A stretch of 64,000 nt of DNA from Alistipes sp. UBA934. Its GTDB lineage: Bacteria; Bacteroidota; Bacteroidia; Bacteroidales; Rikenellaceae. Every line of letters starts with the position of its first letter. Positions within the stretch are counted from its first letter, which is position 1. The translations under genes and the position numbers were made by a program. The notes under the pieces are model-generated. The model saw only the letters and a list, made by a program, of their open reading frames with translations. It was not told the origin of the DNA and did not search any database. The stretch covers positions 23,135 to 87,134 of the forward strand of contig DBDK01000004.1 in NCBI GenBank assembly GCA_002293535.1, read 5' to 3'. Below are positions 26,375 through 34,761 of the stretch, piece by piece.

Positions 26375-26860
26375 ATGAAGACATTGATTACACCGGCCCA
26401 AGTGGTCGGGTTGGCCTTTCGAGCACCCGATTTTATCACTGCCGATGCGATACCGGAAGCTACCATTCTGGCTGCCGAACAAAAATTCATAAAACCGGTA
26501 CTGGGAGCGAGGCTGTACGAAAAATTGTGCGCAGGTGACCATCCTACGTTGCTGGAAGAGTACATTGCTCCGCCGCTGGCCATTTATGTAAAGATGCTGA
26601 TGATGCCCTCGCTGGCGGTACAGGTGGGGGCGGCAGGGGTCGTCGAGGTGACAAGCAAAAATCTTGCGCGGGCAGGAGAAGAGCGAATGCGGGAGGCGTT
26701 GAGGCGCCTACGAAGCGATGCCGCGGCCCTTATGCGCAGGGCTGTGGAGCATATCGAGGTGAGCGCTATGTATCCTGAATATGACCCGCGCGAAAACATT
26801 CTTAACCACGTCTCTACGGAAGGCGGTATTGTGATGGACAAAGATGGAAAGTGCAGTTAA
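26375..26860 (+). CDS. Head-tail connector-like protein
   Basis: 161 residues, largely helical, beginning KTLITPAQVVGLAFRAPDFITADAIPEATILAAEQKFIKPVLG. This opening and size match small adaptor/connector proteins (gp6-like, DUF6712-type) that bind beneath the portal; the assignment is from memory of the pattern. It follows the portal after 2 bases and overlaps the holin gene by 17 bases. Confidence 0.5.
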   Translation: MKTLITPAQVVGLAFRAPDFITADAIPEATILAAEQKFIKPVLGARLYEKLCAGDHPTLLEEYIAPPLAIYVKMLMMPSLAVQVGAAGVVEVTSKNLARAGEERMREALRRLRSDAAALMRRAVEHIEVSAMYPEYDPRENILNHVSTEGGIVMDKDGKCS

Positions 26861-27263
26861 ATATCTGTGGGGAGGTTTTTCGAGTCTGCTTGCACTGATG
26901 GCTCCGGTTCAGGGGCTGGTTATCTGCGCGGTAATTTTTGTGACCATTGACTTTGTGACGGGAGTGATTGCCTCGCACCGGCGGGCAAGTAGGGCCGGAG
27001 TCGAGTGGAGTTTTTCAAGTCGTCGGGCCTGGGACACGGCCCTCAAACTGGTTTTGGTGATGGCAGGAATCATTCTCGCGTGGCTGTTGGACAGTGTTGT
27101 TCTGACCTTCGTGGAGCTGCATCTGGCTAAGATCTTCACTGGTTTTGTGTGCGGTGTGGAGTTTTGGAGCTATCTTGAGAATGCGGCAGACATCAGCGGA
27201 CACCCGATATTCAAGGCATTGAGAAAGTTGTTGAAAGTCAAGGTGGACGAGGCGTTAAAGTAG
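26844..27263 (+). CDS. Phage holin-type membrane protein
   Basis: 139 residues with three hydrophobic segments (about 8-45, 63-90, 95-118). The combination VICAVIFVTIDFVTGVIASHRR plus SSRRAWDTALKLVLVMAGIILAWLLD is the signature of the phage holin 4/toxin-secretion holin family in Bacteroidota and Firmicutes, which makes inner-membrane pores for lysin or protein release. No endolysin gene accompanies it. Last gene of the cassette; its 3' end overlaps the convergent S4 gene by 9 bases. Confidence 0.75.
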   Translation: MESAVKYLWGGFSSLLALMAPVQGLVICAVIFVTIDFVTGVIASHRRASRAGVEWSFSSRRAWDTALKLVLVMAGIILAWLLDSVVLTFVELHLAKIFTGFVCGVEFWSYLENAADISGHPIFKALRKLLKVKVDEALK

Positions 27264-27626
27264 GTCTTCCATCAGGGCGTCGATATCTCGGCGCTCTTTT
27301 TTTGTAGGACGGCCTGTGCCCCGATCGCGACTCACAAAAATAGTCTCGCGCGGAATAGTGAGTTTGTCGAGCTCCTCTTGCGGAGTAATGTTTTCGGCAT
27401 AGCGCTCGACCTCGCTGGCCGGCTGTCTGCCGCCCGGAAAACCAAGAGCCCGAAATCTGAACGTGATCTGGCCCTTGTGTATGTCGATAACGTCACCCTG
27501 CTTAATCTCGTACGAAGGCTTGACCCAAGCTCCACCGACCCAAACGCGATTCATCTTGACAGCCTCGGCAGCCAGCGTGCGAGTCTTATAGATGCGAACG
27601 CACCAAAGCCACTTGTCGATCCTCAT
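27255..27626 (-). CDS. S4-domain RNA-binding protein (Hsp15-like)
   Basis: 123-residue protein with an N-terminal S4 domain MRIDKWLWCVRIYKTRTLAAEAVKMNRVWVGGAWVKPSYEIKQGDVI and a basic C-terminal tail (RGTGRPTKKERRDIDALM). Hsp15 relatives bind stalled 50S subunits carrying peptidyl-tRNA. That fits its neighbours: pth upstream (ATGA overlap) and rplY, a translation-quality operon. The ATG at 27626 gives the normal Hsp15 start; the frame extension to 27833 is antisense-like pth sequence and is discarded. Confidence 0.88.
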   Translation of the reverse strand: MRIDKWLWCVRIYKTRTLAAEAVKMNRVWVGGAWVKPSYEIKQGDVIDIHKGQITFRFRALGFPGGRQPASEVERYAENITPQEELDKLTIPRETIFVSRDRGTGRPTKKERRDIDALMEDLL

Positions 27627-28189
27627 TTCGTATTGAAAAGGTTCATCGTCCTCTCGATACCGACCGAGACGAATGATTGGATGGCCTTGACGGCGGTGTC
27701 GATTTTTTCTGGCAGTTCCTTGCGTTCTTCGGAATTCCAGGAGCCGAGCACATAATCGACTTGGGTTCCCCGCGGGAAATCGCCGCCTACGCCGAATCGC
27801 ATACGCGGGAAATTGTCCGCTTCGAGAGTCCAAATTATGTTGTGCAACCCGTTGTGACCCCCATCGGAACCCCGTGCACGGATACGCAACTTACCGAACG
27901 GCAGGGCAATATCATCTACGACAACAAGTACATTTTCGATCTCCACTTTCTCGGTCTGCATCCAATAGCGCACGGCCTTGCCGCTGAGGTTCATAAAGGT
28001 CTGGGGTTTGATCAGCACGAGCGTGTGACCGCGATGCCGCAGGGTGCAGGTGTCGCCATATCTGCCGGCTCCAAAAACAGCGTTGGACGCCCCGGCAAGG
28101 GCATCCAACACTTTGAAACCTATGTTGTGGCGGGTCTCGGCGTATTCAGCGCCGGGATTGCCCAACCCAACTATCAGAAACTTGGCCAT
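27623..28189 (-). CDS. pth: Peptidyl-tRNA hydrolase
   Basis: 188-residue cytoplasmic hydrolase that frees tRNA from dropped-off peptidyl-tRNA. Conserved elements are FLIVGLGNPGAEYAETRHNIGF (with catalytic His of TRHN), KPQTFMNLSG, VVVDDIALPFGKLRIR (catalytic Asp) and GSDGGHNGLHNI. ATG 28189 gives the standard MAKFLIVGLGNPG start, 19 bases after the rplY stop; the extension to 28252 lies in the rplY coding end. Confidence 0.95.
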   Translation of the reverse strand: MAKFLIVGLGNPGAEYAETRHNIGFKVLDALAGASNAVFGAGRYGDTCTLRHRGHTLVLIKPQTFMNLSGKAVRYWMQTEKVEIENVLVVVDDIALPFGKLRIRARGSDGGHNGLHNIIWTLEADNFPRMRFGVGGDFPRGTQVDYVLGSWNSEERKELPEKIDTAVKAIQSFVSVGIERTMNLFNTK

Positions 28190-28208
28190 TATTGCCCCGA
28201 TCCCCTCA

Positions 28209-28790
28209 TTACTTAGCGTCTGCGGCAGCAGCAGCGGCAGCAGCGGCAGCACGGGTCACGCGAACGGCACAAACTGCAGTGGAAGCGGGATTAAGAAGGC
28301 GAAGATTATCATAGGCCAGGTCGCCCACGAAGATAGTTTTGCCGATGCTCAGATTGGTAATATCGACAACGAGTTCATCCGGCAGATGCTTCAACAGGCC
28401 GCTGACGGTGAGTTTGCGCTTGTTCTGAACAAGTTTACCCCCCATTTTCACACCTTCGGAATTACCGGTTATGCGAACGGGGATGTCAATAGTGATGGGT
28501 TTGGATTCGCTCACGCGGAAGAAATCCATATGCAGGATTTTTTCTTCTACCGGGTGGAACTGCACTTCGCGAAGCACGCCGTGTTCGGTCTTACCCTCGA
28601 TATCGAGCTCTACTATGTAGGCATTAGGAGTGTAAATGAGAGGCTTAACATCCTTGACGTCGAGTGAAAAATTGACCGGCTCGCCCTGACCGTAGATCAC
28701 GGCAGGGATTCTGTCGTCTTTGCGCACAGCTTTGGTGCTCTTTTTGCCAAACTCCTCGCGTTTTTTGGCAGCCAACTTAATTGATTGCAT
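28209..28790 (-). CDS. rplY: 50S ribosomal protein L25/general stress protein Ctc
   Basis: 193 residues: L25 domain (1-95, KREEFGKKSTKAVRKDDRIPAVIYGQGEPVNF) plus the TL5/Ctc C-terminal beta domain (96-180). It binds 5S rRNA in the large subunit. The C-terminus ends in a run of nine alanines, encoded by near-identical GCAGC/GCGGC triplets (28217-28250), a tract that could slip in replication and change length harmlessly. First gene of the rplY-pth-S4 operon. Confidence 0.95.
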   Translation of the reverse strand: MQSIKLAAKKREEFGKKSTKAVRKDDRIPAVIYGQGEPVNFSLDVKDVKPLIYTPNAYIVELDIEGKTEHGVLREVQFHPVEEKILHMDFFRVSESKPITIDIPVRITGNSEGVKMGGKLVQNKRKLTVSGLLKHLPDELVVDITNLSIGKTIFVGDLAYDNLRLLNPASTAVCAVRVTRAAAAAAAAAADAK

Positions 28791-28884
28791 AGTTTTGATT
28801 TTTAATTAGTTAAAAATTACACTTAGAACTCCACTCAGAACCACGGATGCAAACGCCGAGGCTCCCCATCGGAATCCTGCGGGG

Positions 28885-28892
28885 CAAAGATA
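28885..28892 (-). promoter_or_regulatory. Promoter -7 element of rplY-pth-S4
   Basis: TATCTTTG on the minus strand, roughly 95 bases before the rplY ATG, leaving an unusually long leader for this window. It lies between the DUF3467 stop and rplY. No clear -33. Confidence 0.5.
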
Positions 28893-28911
28893 AAAAGAAT
28901 TTGTGAATTAA

Positions 28912-29226
28912 TTATGCTTCTCCGGGTACAAAACCGAGTGTAGCTCCCTCGTCGGCGGAGGAAGAGAGACCGACCCCGTGAAGGTCGATGCGGGCTATGT
29001 TGCTCTCATAGCGCGTGACATTGTCCTGAAGCGATAACAACAGTCGTTTTGCGTGTTCGGGGCCTAAGACTATGCGACTCTTGATCTTGGCTTTTGCGAG
29101 TCCAGGCATAATGGCGGCAAAGTCGATCACGAACTCGGACGCCGAGTGTGAAATTATTGCGAGATTAGCATAGTGACCTTGGGCGGTTGCCTCGTCCAGT
29201 TCGAGGTCTATTTTTGATTCAGGCAT
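28912..29226 (-). CDS. DUF3467 protein
   Basis: 104 residues, cytoplasmic, matching the DUF3467 pattern: KIDLELDEATAQGHYANLAIISHSASEFVIDFAAIMPGLAKAKIKSRIVLGPEHAKRLLLSLQDNV, here split by ordinary variation. The role is unknown; many bacteria carry one copy near translation or RNA polymerase genes. The gene stands alone between folC and rplY with its own promoter. Confidence 0.85.
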   Translation of the reverse strand: MPESKIDLELDEATAQGHYANLAIISHSASEFVIDFAAIMPGLAKAKIKSRIVLGPEHAKRLLLSLQDNVTRYESNIARIDLHGVGLSSSADEGATLGFVPGEA

Positions 29227-29248
29227 TTTCGAGAAAGTTTTTCAAAAA

Positions 29249-29256
29249 CAAAAATA
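29249..29256 (-). promoter_or_regulatory. Promoter -7 element of the DUF3467 gene
   Basis: TATTTTTG on the minus strand, 22 bases upstream of the ATG and only 4 bases beyond the folC stop. No strong -33 because that region is folC coding sequence. Confidence 0.4.
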
Positions 29257-29260
29257 ACGG

Positions 29261-30553
29261 TTATTGCTCCTTACTGTGCTCTTTGCCGTGATAAGTTATT
29301 AACATATCGCCGACAATAAAGTTGCTGCCGCCTATATATATTAGGTCACGGGGTGAGGCGAGCGAGAGGGCTTTTTCTAATGCGGCAGCGACAGGGACGA
29401 CTGTTTCGGCGTCGAAATCGTGTACTTTGAAGCGGGCTTCGAGATCCTCGGCAGGCATTGCGCGAGATGTGGCGGCTTGGGTGAGGATGTAGTGGGCGTC
29501 GGTGGGAAGCAGGGGGATGATGGCATCGAGATCTTTGTCGGCAGCGAACCCCAGAATCATAAAAAGCCGAGCGTAGGGGATGGTATGGCGCAGATCGGCG
29601 AGGGTACGCTCTATGTGGGAAACTATCTCTTTGAATCCGTGGGCATTATGAGCAGTGTCGCAAACCACTAAAGGTGTCTGCTGCAGCATCTCCCAACGAC
29701 CGCGAAGACCAGTTAGCGATATGGTGTTGGCAAGTCCGGTGCGCAAGGCTTCGTCGGAAATCCTGAATCCCTGAGCGCGCAGAATATCCACCGCCGCAAG
29801 CACCGTGGCTAAGTTTTTTTTCTGGTGATCGCCCTGCAGGTCGAGTCGGAGTTGAGGTGTTTGATTTGAGTCTGCGAAGATAATAGGCGAGCCTAACTTC
29901 TGGGCGCAGGCACGGAAAACGGGGGCGCTTTCGAGGTCGGTTTGGCCGACGACGACAGGTACGCCGGGCTTGATGATGCCGGCCTTTTCGGAGGCAATGG
30001 CGGCGATTGTACTGCCCAGATATTGAGTGTGCTCCAGTCCGATATTGGTGATTATGCTGACCAATGGAGTGATGATATTGGTCGAGTCGAGTCGCCCGCC
30101 GAGTCCCGCTTCTATAATGGCGATTTGGACTCCCTCACGCGAAAACCACCACAGGGCCATTGCGGTCGTCATCTCGAAAAAAGTGAGCCCCAGAGCCACC
30201 ATCTCCTCTTTGTAAAGCTCGGTGAATTCAATCACGGCTTCCTCGCTGATCATCTGACAGTCGATCCGAATGCGCTCGCGGAAATCGACAAGATGAGGTG
30301 AGGTGAAAAGACCCACAGCGCCGCCGCCGTTTTCTTTGCTTGCAGACTGTAATACCGCAGCCAACATACTCGCCGTGGAACCTTTGCCGTTCGTGCCGGC
30401 GACGTGGATGGCAGGAACGGTGTGGGCATCCAAGCCGAGTGTTGGTAAGAATCCAGCAATGCGGTCAATTCCAGGCTTATACGCTCCTGCACCTTGCTGC
30501 TCCCAAACGGGTAGCGAGTTGAACAAAAAGTCTATGGCCTCAGAGTAGGTCAC
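29261..30553 (-). CDS. folC: Folylpolyglutamate synthase / dihydrofolate synthase
   Basis: 430-residue Mur-ligase-family enzyme that adds glutamate to dihydropteroate and folates. P-loop VAGTNGKGSTASM (residues about 50-62), SPHLVDFRERIR, EAGLGGRLDSTN, GLEHTQYLGSTIAAIASEKAGIIK split by the usual magnesium site, and DTAHNAHG are FolC hallmarks. The N-terminus overlaps the lnt stop by 14 bases, so the two genes form an lnt-folC transcript. Confidence 0.94.
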   Translation of the reverse strand: MTYSEAIDFLFNSLPVWEQQGAGAYKPGIDRIAGFLPTLGLDAHTVPAIHVAGTNGKGSTASMLAAVLQSASKENGGGAVGLFTSPHLVDFRERIRIDCQMISEEAVIEFTELYKEEMVALGLTFFEMTTAMALWWFSREGVQIAIIEAGLGGRLDSTNIITPLVSIITNIGLEHTQYLGSTIAAIASEKAGIIKPGVPVVVGQTDLESAPVFRACAQKLGSPIIFADSNQTPQLRLDLQGDHQKKNLATVLAAVDILRAQGFRISDEALRTGLANTISLTGLRGRWEMLQQTPLVVCDTAHNAHGFKEIVSHIERTLADLRHTIPYARLFMILGFAADKDLDAIIPLLPTDAHYILTQAATSRAMPAEDLEARFKVHDFDAETVVPVAAALEKALSLASPRDLIYIGGSNFIVGDMLITYHGKEHSKEQ

Positions 30554-32078
30554 GTCGCTTTATGCGATAAGCTATGAAATAAAGGATGCTTAATCCAAAG
30601 ATCAGCAGAGATATACGACAAAGATAGTCGCCGAAGCGAACGTAAAAAGTCAGGCTGCGATTGAGTGAAACATCGTCCGTCAAAGTGCCGCGTTCGTTCC
30701 AACCCAAAGTTTCGCGAACGTCGCCGCGCGAAGTGATGAAACCGCTTTTGCCGGTATTTGCGCTTCGGGCGACGGAGCGGCGAGTCTCGACGGCCCTAAG
30801 GCGTGCATAGTCAAAGTGCTGGCGATAGCCGGGGGTGTTGCGCCACCAGCCGTCGTTGGTGATGATGAACATCACTTCGGCGCCGTTTCGAACGAACTCG
30901 GCGAAGTATTCGCCGAAGACGGACTCCCAACAGATCCCAGCACCGGCATAAACCTCGCCGTTATCGAACACCTGACGCACAGTACCATATCCCAATTGTC
31001 CCACGTAGCTGTCTAAATCTTTTACCACCCATTTCAGCGCCCCGATCCAGCGCCAGGTGGGCATCATCTCGGTGCCGATTACCAGTTTTGCCTTGTGGTG
31101 CAGGTAGGCACGGCCGGTCGAGTCGATTGCGATGGCGGTATTGTAGATGTCATAAAATCCGTTTTGGGCATCGCCGCGTGCGGTTTCGGTGGCTTTGGTC
31201 GTCCCATAAGGTTTATAGGTGGTCGCGCCCAGAACTATGGTCGCCTGTGGGAATTTTTGCGCCGCGAGGTTACGAAAGGTCACCAGCGAAGGCGAATCGC
31301 CCAACCGACCCTCCATAAGAAACTCATCCAAAGCTCCTTCGGGCATCACGATAAACTGAACATCGGCGGGAGCTTCACCGGCCAGATCGAGCAAATTTTG
31401 GAGCCTCACATCTCGATCCACATCCAAGTAGGGATCCATATTGGGCTGGACGATGGTCACTCTGGCCGTTCGCGTTGGTTCTTTGTAAGTAAAGTAGATG
31501 GTCAGCGAAATAATCAAGGGGATAATGACGGAGAGGGTGGGCGCCAACCAGCGTCGCCGTAAAATAGCATACTCGTAAATAAGTATGTTAGTAACTAATA
31601 CCCAGATGGTTCCGCCGTAAACGCCTGTCCATTCGTACCACTGCACTGCCCAAATGTCGTGCGCGAATCCGTTGCCGATGTTCAGCCACGGAAACGAAGC
31701 CTGAGAGAAATTGTAAACCCATTCGCCGAGAGTCCAAACTGTTACTAAGATTGTGTACGATAGGGCCTTAGGTGCGCGCTTGGAGATCCAAAACCAAAGC
31801 ATAAAAGCAAGGCCGGTGTAGATGCACGCGAAGAACGTCGCCGCGATCGGGCCAGCTGGAGTCGCATACCACACCCACCAAACGCTCATCCCATACCACA
31901 GCACTATAAAGAGCATCACCCAGCCCATCATCCGCCAGAACGAGCGCGCTGAACGGTCGTAACGCGATGCAAGAATCAGAAGCGGAACAAACCCCACGAG
32001 CATAGTCAGCCCGGTAGCCTGCCACCAACCCAGCGACATCAACACCGCCGCAGCCAGGACCAAAAGAAAATTTTTCAT
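30540..32078 (-). CDS. lnt: Apolipoprotein N-acyltransferase
   Basis: 512-residue inner-membrane enzyme that adds the third acyl chain to lipoproteins. Six N-terminal helices (residues 1-215) precede a nitrilase-type periplasmic domain. The catalytic triad is visible as Glu in FIVMPEGALDEF, Lys in LHHKAKLVIGTEMMP and Cys in GAGICWESVFGEY. A final helix lies near 490-510. With about ten lipoproteins in this window its substrates are abundant. Divergent from cmk across a 27-base gap. Confidence 0.94.
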   Translation of the reverse strand: MKNFLLVLAAAVLMSLGWWQATGLTMLVGFVPLLILASRYDRSARSFWRMMGWVMLFIVLWYGMSVWWVWYATPAGPIAATFFACIYTGLAFMLWFWISKRAPKALSYTILVTVWTLGEWVYNFSQASFPWLNIGNGFAHDIWAVQWYEWTGVYGGTIWVLVTNILIYEYAILRRRWLAPTLSVIIPLIISLTIYFTYKEPTRTARVTIVQPNMDPYLDVDRDVRLQNLLDLAGEAPADVQFIVMPEGALDEFLMEGRLGDSPSLVTFRNLAAQKFPQATIVLGATTYKPYGTTKATETARGDAQNGFYDIYNTAIAIDSTGRAYLHHKAKLVIGTEMMPTWRWIGALKWVVKDLDSYVGQLGYGTVRQVFDNGEVYAGAGICWESVFGEYFAEFVRNGAEVMFIITNDGWWRNTPGYRQHFDYARLRAVETRRSVARSANTGKSGFITSRGDVRETLGWNERGTLTDDVSLNRSLTFYVRFGDYLCRISLLIFGLSILYFIAYRIKRRDLL

Positions 32079-32082
32079 ACCA

Positions 32083-32090
32083 CAAATATA
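32083..32090 (-). promoter_or_regulatory. Promoter -7 element of lnt-folC
   Basis: TATATTTG on the minus strand, 4 bases before the lnt ATG. It sits back to back with the cmk element, so both divergent promoters share the 27-base gap and their upstream boxes lie inside the opposite gene. Confidence 0.5.
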
Positions 32091-32092
32091 GT

Positions 32093-32100
32093 TATCTTTG
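32093..32100 (+). promoter_or_regulatory. Promoter -7 element of cmk-ispH-pepT
   Basis: TATCTTTG, 5 bases before the cmk ATG, with a T-rich stretch (32071-32075) at -33 distance. The message would be almost leaderless. Confidence 0.5.
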
Positions 32101-32105
32101 CGGAT

Positions 32106-32744
32106 ATGAAAAAACTGACCATCGCGATAGACGGATTTTCATCGGGCGGCAAGAGCACCTTTGCACGTGCGATCGCAGCTCGGCTGGGGTATGAGTTTAT
32201 CGACTCCGGAGCGATGTATCGTGCTGTGACCCTGTGGGCTTTGGAGCACGGAATTGTTCGCGGCGGTGTGCTGGACGAGAGTGATCTTATCGCCGCGCTC
32301 GACCGCATAGATGTTCGCGAGTTGGCTGCCGATCCCCGAATCCGCTCGATTGAGGTGAGTAATTTGGTGAGCCAGGTGAGTCGGTTGCCGGCGGTGCGCG
32401 AAAAGTTGGTGGCGGTACAGCGGGAGATGGGACGACGGGGAGGCGTGGTGATGGATGGGCGAGACATCGGCACAGTGGTCTTTCCGGACGCCGACCTGAA
32501 AATTTTCCTGACGGCCGACCCCGCTGTTCGTGCGAGGCGGCGTTATGAGGAGTTACAAGCTGCGGGTCAGGAGGTGTCGCTCGCCGAGATCGAAGAGAAT
32601 ATCCGTCAGCGCGATTTGTTGGATCAAACACGCGAAATCAGCCCCTTGCGTCAGGCTCCTGATGCTATCGTGTTGGATAATAGCAATATGACCCTCAATG
32701 AGCAGATGACTTGGGTGGAAGAACAACTATGCAGATTGAGATAG
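32106..32744 (+). CDS. cmk: Cytidylate kinase
   Basis: 212-residue nucleoside monophosphate kinase, CMP/dCMP to CDP/dCDP. P-loop GFSSGGKST (residues about 10-18), YEFIDSGAMYRAVTLWAL, VMDGRDIGTVVFPDADLKIFL and RQAPDAIVLDNSNMT match Cmk; the middle region between residues 55 and 110 is the CMP-binding insert. The 3' end overlaps ispH by 16 bases. Confidence 0.95.
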   Translation: MKKLTIAIDGFSSGGKSTFARAIAARLGYEFIDSGAMYRAVTLWALEHGIVRGGVLDESDLIAALDRIDVRELAADPRIRSIEVSNLVSQVSRLPAVREKLVAVQREMGRRGGVVMDGRDIGTVVFPDADLKIFLTADPAVRARRRYEELQAAGQEVSLAEIEENIRQRDLLDQTREISPLRQAPDAIVLDNSNMTLNEQMTWVEEQLCRLR

Positions 32745-33667
32745 ACGACAGATCGGGGTTTTGTTTCGGGGTAGTTCGCGCCATTTCGCAGGCCGAGGCC
32801 GCAACGGCTGCAGTGAGTGGGAACGCCGACGGCGAAATGGCTGTGTGTAAAAAACCTCTTGTCTCTTTGGGCGACATTGTTCATAACAGTGCCGAGGTGG
32901 AGCGACTGGTTGGACTGGGACTGGAAGTAGTGCCGGAAGATGCCGATTTGGCCGACCTTGCTGGAAGGCGGATACTGATTCGTGCCCACGGCGAACCACC
33001 GGCAACTTATGAGGCGGCGCGTGAATACGGCATCGAACTCGTGGATGCGACCTGCCCCGTGGTCGCAGCCCTGCAACGTACTGTGGCCGAGGCGTATGCG
33101 CAAATGGAACGTGTGGGCGGGAAGGTGGTTATATTCGGCAAGCCCGGTCACGCCGAGGTGCGCGGACTCGCCGGTTGCGCGGACGGACAGGTGATTGTCG
33201 TCGAGAGCGAGGGCGACCTCGAACAGGTAGATTTTGCACGCCCGATATATTTTTTGGCGCAAACCACCAGTAGTCTTGCTGAATTCCGGCGGCTCAGCGA
33301 AGAGATTCGGCGGCGGGCGGAACAAAGGGACGGGACAGGAACGGATGGCGTCACGATTAAGGACACGATTTGCCGGCAAGTATCAGGTCGTGAGGAGCAT
33401 TTGACTGAATTCGCACGCCGGTTCGATGTTGTGATTTTTGTGACCGGAGCCAAGAGCTCCAATGGTAAAGCATTGTTCGAGGCGGTGAGGGCCGCAAATC
33501 CTAATAGCTATAAAATAGAGAATACCAGCGGTCTGAACGCCGATGGCGAATCGGAGCTACGCAAAAGTCTGGCCGCGGCAGTCTCTGTCGGGATTTGCGG
33601 CGCCACATCCACCCCCCGCTGGTTAATGGAACAGATTGCAGATGAAATTACTCGACAGGTTTCTTAG
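32729..33667 (+). CDS. ispH: 4-hydroxy-3-methylbut-2-enyl diphosphate reductase
   Basis: 312-residue iron-sulphur enzyme, last step of the MEP isoprenoid pathway. The three cluster-binding cysteines are Cys12 (SGFCFGV), Cys109 (DATCPVV) and Cys215 (DTICRQVSGRE); the substrate His/Glu motif HGEPPATYE and GAKSSNGKALFE also fit. ATG 32729 is chosen because it gives the usual short N-terminus; the frame is open to 32711. Overlaps cmk upstream and pepT downstream by 26 bases. Confidence 0.94.
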   Translation: MQIEIDDRSGFCFGVVRAISQAEAATAAVSGNADGEMAVCKKPLVSLGDIVHNSAEVERLVGLGLEVVPEDADLADLAGRRILIRAHGEPPATYEAAREYGIELVDATCPVVAALQRTVAEAYAQMERVGGKVVIFGKPGHAEVRGLAGCADGQVIVVESEGDLEQVDFARPIYFLAQTTSSLAEFRRLSEEIRRRAEQRDGTGTDGVTIKDTICRQVSGREEHLTEFARRFDVVIFVTGAKSSNGKALFEAVRAANPNSYKIENTSGLNADGESELRKSLAAAVSVGICGATSTPRWLMEQIADEITRQVS

Positions 33668-34751
33668 ATATGTCACATTCGACACGCAGAGCGACCCTCG
33701 CAGTGAGACCACACCGTCTACCGCTGGTCAAATCGTTATGTTACAGTATCTTGCGCAGGAGTTGCGAGAGATGGGAGCAGCTGAGGTGGAGTTACACGAG
33801 AGCTACCTCACTGCAACGATACCGGCGAGTGCGGGACGGGAAGACGAACCGGTAATAGGTTTTTTGGCCCACGTGGATACTTCCCCCGATGCATCCGGTG
33901 CAGGGGTAAAGCCTCAGATAAATGGCGATACCATCTCCTCCGACGGCACGACTTTGTTGGGTGCGGATGACAAGGCCGGTGTGGCAGAGATAATGACCGC
34001 CACCGAGATCCTGCTCGCGGGAGGTGTGAAGCACGGGCAAGTACGGCTGGCGTTCACCACCGATGAGGAGATCGGGCGCGGGGTGGATGGGTTCGACGTA
34101 GAGGCGTTCGGAGCCGATTTTGCCTACACGATGGATGGCGAATACTTGGGTGAGCTGGAGTATGAAAACTTCAACGCTGCCGAGGCGCTCATAACGATCA
34201 TCGGCAAAAGCGCCCATCCGGGTGATGCGAAAGGTAAGATGGTGAGTGCATTACGGATAGCCATCGAGCTCGATGCGATGCTACCCGAAGATGAAAGGCC
34301 CGAGTTGGTCGATGGGCGAGAGGGTTTTTACCACCTGACTCGACTGGTGGGAACGGTGGAGCACGCCGAGATGGAGTATATTATCCGAGACTTCGACAGC
34401 ACGAATTTCGAGATCCGTAAAAGAGCACTGACCGAGGCGGTGGAGCGTGTCAATAAGGGTGAGGGGATGGCGACGATGGACATCAAGGACCAGTATTATA
34501 ATATGTATGAGGTGATGGTCCTATGTCCGCATATCATCGAGCGCGCGGAAAGAGCGATGCGGGCGGTGGGTGTGGAGCCGGTGATAGTGCCTGCCCGCGG
34601 CGGAACCGACGGTGCGCGACTATCGTATCTCGGCCTGCCGTGTCCGAATCTGTTCACCGGCGGAAAGAACTTCCACAGCCTTCAGGAAAAAGCCTCCCTC
34701 ACCGAAATGAGGAAGGCCGTCGAAGTCATAGTGGAAATTTGTCGTGCGTAG
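33642..34751 (+). CDS. pepT: Peptidase T (tripeptide aminopeptidase)
   Basis: 369-residue dinuclear zinc peptidase of the M20 family, removing N-terminal residues from tripeptides. Zinc-site motifs: FLAHVDTSPDA (His and catalytic Asp), GADDKAGVAE (bridging Asp), TTDEEIGRG (Glu-Glu) and PCPNLFTGGKNFHS (His near the C-terminus). The dimerisation insert lies at about residues 190-310. ATG 33642 is used rather than the TTG at 33636. Converges on fabH with a 10-base gap. Confidence 0.94.
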   Translation: MKLLDRFLRYVTFDTQSDPRSETTPSTAGQIVMLQYLAQELREMGAAEVELHESYLTATIPASAGREDEPVIGFLAHVDTSPDASGAGVKPQINGDTISSDGTTLLGADDKAGVAEIMTATEILLAGGVKHGQVRLAFTTDEEIGRGVDGFDVEAFGADFAYTMDGEYLGELEYENFNAAEALITIIGKSAHPGDAKGKMVSALRIAIELDAMLPEDERPELVDGREGFYHLTRLVGTVEHAEMEYIIRDFDSTNFEIRKRALTEAVERVNKGEGMATMDIKDQYYNMYEVMVLCPHIIERAERAMRAVGVEPVIVPARGGTDGARLSYLGLPCPNLFTGGKNFHSLQEKASLTEMRKAVEVIVEICRA

Positions 34752-34761
34752 GTGACGCTGC

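Larger units (their letters stand above)
19264..27263 (+). mobile_element. Phage-derived structural gene cassette (defective or domesticated prophage)
   Basis: Twelve rightward genes in 8 kb: a helical small protein, four tail- or head-like structural proteins, a HK97-type major capsid candidate, a portal, a connector-like protein and a holin. No integrase, terminase, protease, replication, regulator, tape-measure or endolysin gene is visible, and no direct repeat marking attachment sites was found at the edges. Base composition resembles the host. The right end overlaps the chromosomal S4 gene by 9 bases, so that boundary is precise. This fits a remnant or a co-opted particle. Confidence 0.65.

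Noticed and set aside
28200..28260. CAG/CGG triplet run as a CRISPR-like or satellite array
   Set aside because: It simply encodes the alanine tail of L25.
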